A stretch of DNA of 39,251 nucleotides from Paracoccus binzhouensis (GTDB lineage Bacteria; Pseudomonadota; Alphaproteobacteria; Rhodobacterales; Rhodobacteraceae): positions 1 to 39,251 of the forward strand of contig NZ_JAEHFP010000030.1 in assembly GCF_016446475.1 (NCBI RefSeq), read 5' to 3'. Numbering within the stretch: position 1 is the first letter of the stretch; each line of letters opens with the position of its first letter. The notes beneath the pieces were generated by a model. That model did not search any database and was not told the origin of the DNA. It saw only the letters and a list, made by a program, of their open reading frames with translations. This document shows, piece by piece, positions 33,249-39,251 of the stretch. Both the position numbers and the translations under genes were made by a program.

Positions 33249-35153
33249 TCAGCCTGCCTTGGCGGCCTCGGGATAGCCGATCCCGGCCAGGGCGGCGCGG
33301 ATCTCGTCCAGGATCGCCGGGTCGTCGATGGTCGCCGGCGGCTTGAACGGCTGGCCGTCGGCGATCTTGGCCATGGTGGCGCGCAGGATCTTGCCCGAGC
33401 GGGTCTTGGGCAGCCGCTCGACCACGCAGGCCGACTTGAAGGCCGCGACCGGGCCGATCCGGTCGCGCACCAGCCGCACCACATCCGCCACCACCTTGTC
33501 ATGCGGCGTCGCCACCCCGGCCTTCAGACACAGGAACCCGACCGGAGACTGGCCCTTCAGGCTGTCCGCCACGCCGATCACCGCGCATTCCGCCACGTCG
33601 GGATGCGACGCCAGCACCTCCTCCATGGCGCCGGTCGACAGGCGGTGCCCGGCGACGTTGATCACGTCGTCGGTGCGGGCCATGATATAAAGATAGCCGT
33701 CCTCGTCGATATAGCCGGCATCGCCGGTTTCGTAATAGCCGGGGAAATGCTCCAGATAGGACTTGCGGAAGCGGCTTTCCGCATTCCACAGCCCCGGCAG
33801 CGTGCCGGGCGGCAAGGGCAGCCTGATGGCGATGGCGCCCAGCGTGCCGGCGGGGACCGGATGCCCGGCCTCGTCCAGGACCTGCACGTCATAGCCGGGC
33901 ATCGGCACCGAGGGGCTGCCCAGCTTGGTCGGCAGGGTCTCGATGCCGATGGGATTGGCGGCGATGGCCCAGCCGGTCTCGGTCTGCCACCAGTGATCGA
34001 CGACCGGCACGCCCAGATGCTCCTGCGCCCATTTCACCGTGTCGGGATCGGCGCGCTCGCCGGCCAGGAACAGCGCCTGCAGGTCGTGCAACTTGTAGCG
34101 CTTGATCCATTCCCCCTGCGGATCCTCGCGGCGGATGGCGCGCAATGCGGTGGGGGCGGTGAAGAAGCTCTTGATGCGGTGGTTCTGGATGATGCGCCAG
34201 AACACGCCCGGATGCGGGGTGCCGACCGGCTTGCCCTCGAAGACCACGGTGGTCGCGCCGGCGATCAGGGGCCCGTAGCAGATATAGGAATGCCCGACCA
34301 CCCAACCCACGTCCGAGGCGGCCCAGAACCGGTCGCCGGCTGCGATGTTGTAGATGTTGGTCATCGACCATTGCAGCGCCACCAGATGCCCGGCGGTATG
34401 GCGCAGCACGCCCTTGGGCTGGCCGGTGGTGCCCGATGTGTAGAGGATATAGGCCGGGTGGTTGCCCTCGACCGGGACGCATTCGGCGGGCTTCACCCCG
34501 TATTGGAAGCCGTGCCAGTTGAAATCGCGGCCCTCGACCAGCTTCGCCACCTCCTGCTCGCGCTGGAAGATCACGCAGAATTCGGGCTTGTGCTCGGCCA
34601 TGTCGATGGCGGCGTCGAGCAGCGGCTTGTAATGCACCACCCGGCTGGGCTCCAGCCCGCAGGAGGCGGCGATGATCGCCTTGGGCCGGCAGTCGTCGAT
34701 GCGGACGGCCAATTCGTTCGCGGCGAAGCCGCCGAAGACCACGGAATGGATGGCGCCCAGCCGGGCGCAGGCCAGCATCGCCTCCAGCGCCTCGGGGATC
34801 ATCGGCATGTAGATGATGACCCGGTCGCCCTTTTCGACGCCGCGCATCCGCAGCGCCCCGGCCAGCGAGGCGACGCGATCCTGCAATTGCCGATAGGTGA
34901 TGCCCTTGCTGGACAGCGTGATCGGGCTTTCATGCTGGATGGCGACCTGGTCGCCGCGACCGGCCAGGACATGGCGGTCGACGGCGTTCCAGCAGGTGTT
35001 CACCAGCCCGTCCGAGAACCATTCGTAAAGCGGGGCCTTGTCGTCGAACAGCGCCTTCGAGGGCTTCCGCTGCCAGTCGATCGCCTCGGCGGCCTGCATC
35101 CAGAAACCCTCGGGGTCGGCCTGCCAGGCCGCGTAAACGTCGCGATATCCCAT
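33249..35153 (-). CDS. prpE: Propionyl-CoA synthetase (PrpE)
   Basis: PrpE is an acyl-adenylate-forming enzyme that activates propionate to propionyl-CoA with ATP and CoA. The 634-residue protein has the P-loop YTSGTTGQPKGVLR, the WWQTETGW adenylate motif, YYETGDAGYIDEDGYLYIMA and the hinge that follows. It ends in PKTRSGKILR with the catalytic Lys near residue 588, often acetylated in this family. The AGHRLSTGAMEEVLASHPDV segment and the length favour PrpE over acetyl-CoA synthetase (about 650 aa). GGGAGGAG lies upstream of the ATG. The 236-bp gap upstream carries TTTGCAAA sites that suggest control by a short-chain acyl-CoA regulator. Confidence 0.92.
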   Translation of the reverse strand: MGYRDVYAAWQADPEGFWMQAAEAIDWQRKPSKALFDDKAPLYEWFSDGLVNTCWNAVDRHVLAGRGDQVAIQHESPITLSSKGITYRQLQDRVASLAGALRMRGVEKGDRVIIYMPMIPEALEAMLACARLGAIHSVVFGGFAANELAVRIDDCRPKAIIAASCGLEPSRVVHYKPLLDAAIDMAEHKPEFCVIFQREQEVAKLVEGRDFNWHGFQYGVKPAECVPVEGNHPAYILYTSGTTGQPKGVLRHTAGHLVALQWSMTNIYNIAAGDRFWAASDVGWVVGHSYICYGPLIAGATTVVFEGKPVGTPHPGVFWRIIQNHRIKSFFTAPTALRAIRREDPQGEWIKRYKLHDLQALFLAGERADPDTVKWAQEHLGVPVVDHWWQTETGWAIAANPIGIETLPTKLGSPSVPMPGYDVQVLDEAGHPVPAGTLGAIAIRLPLPPGTLPGLWNAESRFRKSYLEHFPGYYETGDAGYIDEDGYLYIMARTDDVINVAGHRLSTGAMEEVLASHPDVAECAVIGVADSLKGQSPVGFLCLKAGVATPHDKVVADVVRLVRDRIGPVAAFKSACVVERLPKTRSGKILRATMAKIADGQPFKPPATIDDPAILDEIRAALAGIGYPEAAKAG

Positions 35154-35250
35154 GAAACAACTCCTCCCGAGCTATTCCGTGGTTGTTAGGCGAGCGAAAA
35201 GCGGTTGCGCAAGAATGTTAACGCCCACAACCGGGGCTGCGACAAAATGT

Positions 35251-35339
35251 TTTGCAGAATCCGGCCGCCGGGATGCCGATCGCTTTGCAAAGTCGGATAT
35301 TCTTTGCGTTCGGCTGAAAAATACCTGGCGGTTTGCAAA
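35251..35339. promoter_or_regulatory. Cluster of TTTGCAAA-type sites upstream of prpE
   Basis: Two exact TTTGCAAA palindromes lie at 35284-35291 and 35332-35339, and two related sites at 35251-35258 (TTTGCAGA) and 35303-35310 (TTTGCGTT). All four TTTGC cores are on the same strand within 89 bp, in a genome of about two-thirds GC. As I recall, the R. sphaeroides propionyl-CoA regulator PccR (ScfR family) and corynebacterial RamB bind TTTGCAAA-containing sites. A PccR-like regulator controlling prpE is therefore inferred. Confidence 0.6.
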
Positions 35340-35357
35340 ATGGCCGCCGGGGAAACG

Positions 35358-35381
35358 GGCCGCGGCAGAATCACCGCGGCC
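35358..35381 (-). terminator. Probable terminator after maeB
   Basis: GGCCGCGG (35358-35365) pairs perfectly with CCGCGGCC (35374-35381) around an 8-nt loop. On the minus strand the stem starts 8 nt after the maeB stop, and CGTTTCCCC follows. This separates maeB transcription from prpE. Confidence 0.6.
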
Positions 35382-35389
35382 GGTGCCGT

Positions 35390-37669
35390 TCACTTGTAAT
35401 GGTCGACCGGGGTGCCGGCGATGGCGCTCATGTTCAGCAGCCCGCGGGTGGTGATCGAGGGGGTGACGATATGCGCGCGGTTGCCCATGCCCATCAGGAT
35501 CGGCCCGACCTCGAGCCCGTTCGCCTTGAGCTTCAGCGCGTTCCGGACCCCCGAGGCCGAGTCGGTGCCCGAGAAGATCAGCACGTTCGCCGCGCCTTCG
35601 ATGCGGGAATTGGGCAGCAGCCGCTCGCGGATCGTCGGATCCAGCGCCGAATCGACATGCATTTCGCCGTCGAAGATGAAATCGACGCCGCGCGCCTGCA
35701 TGATCTCCATCGCCGCGCGCATCTTGCGCCCCGAGTCGGTGTCGAGATTGCCGAATTGCGAATGGCTGCACAGCGCCAGCTTGGGGGTCACGCCGAAGCG
35801 GCGGACATGGCGGGCGGCACCGATCGCGGTCTCGGCCACCTGTTCCGGGGTCGGCGAGTGGTTGACCTGGGTGTCGGCGATGAACAGCGGCCCGTCTTCC
35901 AGGATCATCAGCGACAGCGCGCCATGCGGGCGCAGCCCGTCGCGGGCCAGCACCTGGGTGATGTAGTTCAAATGCCAGCTGTATTGCCCGAAGGTGCCGC
36001 AGATCAGGCTGTCGGCCTCGCCCCGGTGGACCATGACGGCGCCGATGGCGGTGGTGTTGGTGCGCATGATGGCGCGGGCGACCTCGGGGGTGACGCCGCG
36101 CCGGGCCATCAGCTCGTGATAGGTGCCCCAGTAGTCGCGATAGCGCGGGTCGTTTTCCGGGTTCACGATCTCGAAGTCGCGGCCGGGGCGGATCGGCAGG
36201 CCGGCGCGCTCGGCGCGCATCTCGATCACCTCGGGGCGGCCGATCAGGATGGGCGCGTCGGTGGTCTCCTCGAGCATGGCATTGGCGGCGCGCAGCACTC
36301 GCTCATCCTCGCCCTCGGCAAAGACGATACGGCGGTTGGCGGTCGCCGCCGCCTCGAAGACCGGCCGCATGATCAGCGCCGAGCGGAAGACCGAGCCGTC
36401 CAGCTTGCGCTTGTAGGCGGCGATGTCCTCCAGCGGCCGGGTGGCGACGCCGGTTTCCATCGCGGCCTTGGCCACGGCGGTCGAGACCACGCCGATCAGC
36501 CGCGGGTCGAAGGGCTTGGGGATCAGGTAGTCCGCGCCGAAGCTCAGCGTCTCGCCGCGATAGGCCATGGCGGCCTCGGCCGAGGTGGTGGCGCGGGCCA
36601 GCGCGGCGATGCCCTCGATGCAGGCCAGCTGCATCTCGTCGTTGATCGTGGTCGCACCCACGTCCAGCGCGCCGCGGAAGATGAAGGGGAAGCACAGGAC
36701 GTTGTTGACCTGGTTCGGGTAGTCGCTGCGGCCGGTGGCGATGATCGCGTCGGGGGCAACGGCGCGGGCGTCCTCGGGCAGGATCTCGGGCGTGGGGTTG
36801 GCCAGCGCGAAGATGATCGGGCGCTTGGCCATGCGGGCCACCATCTCGGGTTTCAGCACGCCGGGGCCGGAGAGGCCCAGGAACAGGTCCGCGCCCTCGA
36901 TCACCTGGTCCAACGTGCGCAGGTCGGTCTTCTGCGCGTATTCGGCCTTTTGCGGCGTCATCTCCTCGGTCCGGCCCTCATGGACCAGGCCGGCGATGTC
37001 GCAGAGCCAGACGTTCTCGCGCTTGACGCCCAGCTTCAGCAGCATGTTCAGGCAGGCGATGCCGGCCGCGCCGCCGCCGGTCGAGACCACCTTGATGTCC
37101 TGGAACCGCTTGCCGGCGATGTGCAGGGCGTTGGTCGCGGCGGCGCCGACGACGATGGCGGTGCCGTGCTGGTCGTCGTGGAAGACCGGGATGTTCATGC
37201 GCTCGCGGCACAGCTTCTCGACGATGAAGCAGTCGGGGGCCTTGATGTCTTCCAGGTTGATGGCGCCGAAGGTCGGCTCCAGCGCGCAGACGATCTCGGC
37301 CAGCTTTTCGGGATCGGGCTGGTTCAATTCGATGTCGAAACAGTCGATATTGGCGAATTTCTTGAACAGGACCGCCTTGCCCTCCATCACCGGCTTCGAG
37401 GCGATGGCGCCGATATTGCCCAGCCCCAGCACGGCGGTGCCGTTCGAGACCACGGCGACTAGGTTGCCGCGGGCGGTATAGCGGGCGGCGGTGGCGGGAT
37501 CGGCCTTGATTTCCAGGCAGGCCTCGGCCACGCCGGGGGAATAGGCGCGGCTCAGGTCGCGGCCGTTGGCAAGCGGCTTGGTCGCGCGCACCTCGAGCTT
37601 ACCCGGATGCGGGAATTCGTGATAATCCAGTGCCGCCTGCCTGGCGTTGTCCTGCCGGCGTTCTTCCAT
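35390..37669 (-). CDS. maeB: NADP-dependent malic enzyme with C-terminal phosphotransacetylase-like domain
   Basis: MaeB decarboxylates malate to pyruvate with NADP reduction. The 759-residue protein has the malic enzyme part (about residues 1-430) with [55 protein letters not shown] and a [21 protein letters not shown]-binding loop. The C-terminal part (about 435-759) resembles phosphate acetyltransferase, with [20 protein letters not shown], but in MaeB proteins it serves allosteric control by acetyl-CoA and does not catalyse. A GGAGAGGG ribosome binding site precedes the ATG. Proximity to prpE fits metabolism of propionate and C4 acids. It is divergent from cdd. Confidence 0.95.
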   Translation of the reverse strand: MEERRQDNARQAALDYHEFPHPGKLEVRATKPLANGRDLSRAYSPGVAEACLEIKADPATAARYTARGNLVAVVSNGTAVLGLGNIGAIASKPVMEGKAVLFKKFANIDCFDIELNQPDPEKLAEIVCALEPTFGAINLEDIKAPDCFIVEKLCRERMNIPVFHDDQHGTAIVVGAAATNALHIAGKRFQDIKVVSTGGGAAGIACLNMLLKLGVKRENVWLCDIAGLVHEGRTEEMTPQKAEYAQKTDLRTLDQVIEGADLFLGLSGPGVLKPEMVARMAKRPIIFALANPTPEILPEDARAVAPDAIIATGRSDYPNQVNNVLCFPFIFRGALDVGATTINDEMQLACIEGIAALARATTSAEAAMAYRGETLSFGADYLIPKPFDPRLIGVVSTAVAKAAMETGVATRPLEDIAAYKRKLDGSVFRSALIMRPVFEAAATANRRIVFAEGEDERVLRAANAMLEETTDAPILIGRPEVIEMRAERAGLPIRPGRDFEIVNPENDPRYRDYWGTYHELMARRGVTPEVARAIMRTNTTAIGAVMVHRGEADSLICGTFGQYSWHLNYITQVLARDGLRPHGALSLMILEDGPLFIADTQVNHSPTPEQVAETAIGAARHVRRFGVTPKLALCSHSQFGNLDTDSGRKMRAAMEIMQARGVDFIFDGEMHVDSALDPTIRERLLPNSRIEGAANVLIFSGTDSASGVRNALKLKANGLEVGPILMGMGNRAHIVTPSITTRGLLNMSAIAGTPVDHYK

Positions 37670-37843
37670 GGCCAGAACCCTCTCCTCTCAAGATGGTTCA
37701 GCGTTAAACTATTTTTTCGCCGGGGAACAGGGGGCATCGCCGCGGCCCGGCCGGGGCGGGCGGCGGCCTGCCGGTCTTGCATCAAGGCGGGGGCGGGCGC
37801 AAAACTGGAACCGGCAAGGCGGCGGCGAAAAAGGGGGACCGGC

Positions 37844-38239
37844 ATGACGCTTCTGGATGCGGCGCGCGAGGTGCGGGAGCGGGCCTATGTGCCCTATTCG
37901 AAGTTCAAGGTCGGCGCGGCGGTGCGCGGCGCCTCGGGCCGGGTCTATGCCGGCTGCAATGTCGAGAACGTGGCCTATCCCGAGGGCACCTGCGCCGAGG
38001 CCGGGGCCATCGCCCTGATGGTCGCCTCGGGCGAGACCGAGCTGGTCGAGGTCGCGGTGATCGCCGACAGCCCGACCCCGGTGCCGCCCTGCGGCGGCTG
38101 CCGGCAGAAGCTGGCCGAGTTCGGCCGCGCCGATACTCCGGTGCTGCTGGCCACGGTGCGCGGCGCCGAACTGGCCACCACCATCGGCGAGCTGCTGCCC
38201 GGGCGTTTCGACATCTCGCATCTGTCGGGCACCGAATGA
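37844..38239 (+). CDS. cdd: Cytidine deaminase
   Basis: Cdd converts cytidine and deoxycytidine to uridine and deoxyuridine. The 131-residue length fits the small tetrameric class. The zinc and catalytic residues are in TCAEAGAI (Cys ligand and catalytic Glu) and PCGGCRQ (two Cys). The substrate-binding region [10 protein letters not shown] is intact, as is the N-terminal [21 protein letters not shown] lies upstream of the ATG. The 174-bp gap to divergent maeB holds the promoters. The ATGA overlap with deoA shows a pyrimidine-salvage operon. Confidence 0.96.
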   Translation: MTLLDAAREVRERAYVPYSKFKVGAAVRGASGRVYAGCNVENVAYPEGTCAEAGAIALMVASGETELVEVAVIADSPTPVPPCGGCRQKLAEFGRADTPVLLATVRGAELATTIGELLPGRFDISHLSGTE

Positions 38240-39251
38240 CGCCTGCCGATCGCCGTCTGGATCCGCGCCTGGATCCGCGCCCGGTGATCGCCGCGGTCCG
38301 CGACGGGCGCGGGCTGGACCGGGCGGGCGCGGCACTGATTGCCCGCGGCCTGGCCGAGGGCTGGGTCAGCGATGCCCAGGCCGGGGCCTTCGCCATGGCG
38401 GTGCTGACGCGCGGCCTGGACGCGGCGGGCCGGGTGGCGCTGACGCTGGCCATGCGCGATTCCGGCGACGTGCTGCGCTGGAACCTGCCGGGGCCGGTGG
38501 TGGACAAGCATTCCACCGGCGGCATCGGCGATACGGTCAGCCTGGTCCTGGCGCCTCTGGTCGCCTGCTGCGGCGGCTATGTGCCGATGATCTCGGGGCG
38601 CGGGCTGGGCCATACCGGCGGCACGCTGGACAAGCTGGAGGCGATCCCCGGTTTCCGCACCGCGCTTTCCGAGGATGAGTTCCGCCGCGTGGTGGCCGCG
38701 ACCGGCTGCGCCATCGTGGCGGCGGGGGCCGAGCTGGCGCCGGCGGATGCGCGGCTTTACGCGATTCGCGACGAAAGCGCGACGGTCGGCTCGCTCGACC
38801 TGATTACCGCCTCGATCCTGTCGAAGAAGCTGGCGGCGGGGCTCGATGCGCTGGTGCTGGACGTGAAGCAGGGCTCGGGTGCGTTTCTGCGCAACCCGCA
38901 GGCGGCGCTGGACCTGGCGCGGGCCCTGGTCTCGACCGCGCAGGGCGCGGGCTGCCGGGTCAGGGCGCTGGTGACCGACATGGACCAGCCGCTGGCCCGC
39001 GCCGCCGGCAACGCGCTGGAACTGCGCGAGGCCATCGCCGTGCTGACCGGGACCCAGGGGCAGGGCGCGCTGCGCGAGCTGTCGCTGGCGCTGTCCTCGG
39101 CCTGCCTCGGCCTAGTCGGGCTTTCCGGGGCCGGGGCGGCGCTGCAAGGCGGCGCGGCGGCCGAGCGCTTCGCCCGCATGGTGGTGGCGCAAGGCGGGCC
39201 GGCCGACCTGCTCGACCGTCCCGAGCGCCACCTGCCGGCCGCGCCGGTGGT
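38236..39251 (+). CDS. deoA: Thymidine phosphorylase, 3' end outside window
   Basis: DeoA cleaves thymidine with phosphate to thymine and deoxyribose-1-phosphate. About 338 codons are present, and the last roughly 100 lie beyond the right edge. The family motifs are clear: [40 protein letters not shown], and [20 protein letters not shown] followed by [12 protein letters not shown]. The ATG overlaps the cdd stop (ATGA), so translation is coupled. The first codons hold a 12-bp tandem duplication (38257-38280) that gives LDPRLDPR ahead of the normal start of the domain. Pyrimidine-nucleoside phosphorylase is an alternative name for the same family. Confidence 0.94.
   Translation, partial: MTPADRRLDPRLDPRPVIAAVRDGRGLDRAGAALIARGLAEGWVSDAQAGAFAMAVLTRGLDAAGRVALTLAMRDSGDVLRWNLPGPVVDKHSTGGIGDTVSLVLAPLVACCGGYVPMISGRGLGHTGGTLDKLEAIPGFRTALSEDEFRRVVAATGCAIVAAGAELAPADARLYAIRDESATVGSLDLITASILSKKLAAGLDALVLDVKQGSGAFLRNPQAALDLARALVSTAQGAGCRVRALVTDMDQPLARAAGNALELREAIAVLTGTQGQGALRELSLALSSACLGLVGLSGAGAALQGGAAAERFARMVVAQGGPADLLDRPERHLPAAPV

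Noticed and set aside
33075..35189. 704-codon plus-strand frame opposite prpE
   Set aside because: PrpE on the minus strand has all acyl-CoA synthetase motifs and a strong ribosome binding site; the plus frame has no recognisable domain.
35333..37462. 709-codon plus-strand frame opposite maeB
   Set aside because: MaeB on the minus strand is complete, with malic enzyme and phosphotransacetylase-like domains. The plus frame is a shadow.

Overview
This is a high-GC alphaproteobacterial chromosome segment from a Paracoccus species close to, but not identical with, P. denitrificans. The evidence is a complete 14-subunit complex I (nuo/nqo) cluster with small accessory genes inserted between subunits, as in the P. 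denitrificans nqo cluster. Subunit lengths match that species from memory (NuoA 121, NuoD 412, NuoE 239, NuoF 431, NuoI 163, NuoJ 200 aa). DUF5337 and DUF5333 genes (Rhodobacterales families) and a GTTC-N7-GTTC LexA box upstream of uvrA fit the same group. No rRNA, tRNA, CRISPR array, insertion sequence or prophage was seen; this is core chromosome.

Layout. (1) 1-2776, minus strand: a degenerate folD paralogue, a BCCT betaine/choline-type transporter and the first 40 codons of a GlxA-type AraC regulator, which looks like a methylated-amine uptake locus. (2) 2777-9263: a divergent region with a large inverted repeat, an AlkD-like protein, a lipoprotein, moaA, a GFA-domain protein, SOS-controlled uvrA and a DUF4260 membrane protein. 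(3) 9348-27735: nuoA-B-C-[thioesterase]-D-E-[HhH membrane protein]-[DUF5337]-F-[DUF5333]-[secreted protein]-G-[lipoprotein]-H-[60 aa protein]-I-[CMD-like]-J-K-L-M-N, nearly all joined by ATGA/GTGA/TGATG overlaps or very short gaps. (4) 27728-31688: birA, coaX, rnj and trmB follow in the same direction with overlaps or 3- to 48-bp gaps, then a GC-rich hairpin. (5) 31763-33094: a class II-like aroA convergent with prpE. (6) 33249-37669, minus strand: prpE and maeB, separated by a 236-bp region with a maeB terminator hairpin and a cluster of TTTGCAAA-type sites. (7) 37844-39251: cdd and a 3'-truncated deoA.

How the genes work together. The nuo run encodes the proton-pumping NADH:ubiquinone oxidoreductase: NuoE/F/G form the NADH module, NuoB/C/D/I the quinone module and NuoA/H/J/K/L/M/N the membrane arm. 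Eight non-subunit genes are embedded in it. One is an FlK-type thioesterase with an apparently complete catalytic triad. Two are predicted inner-membrane proteins, three are predicted to be exported, one is a CMD-fold protein without cysteines and one is a 60-residue soluble protein. They are the best candidates here for undescribed biology, possibly complex I assembly, quality control or envelope coupling. PrpE and MaeB link propionate activation to C4/C3 metabolism, and the repeated TTTGCAAA sites suggest a short-chain acyl-CoA responsive regulator.

The most unusual single gene is folD: it lacks the catalytic Lys and Asp of the family and carries six exact copies of a hexanucleotide that encode a Val-Thr run directly after the conserved PGGxGP motif.
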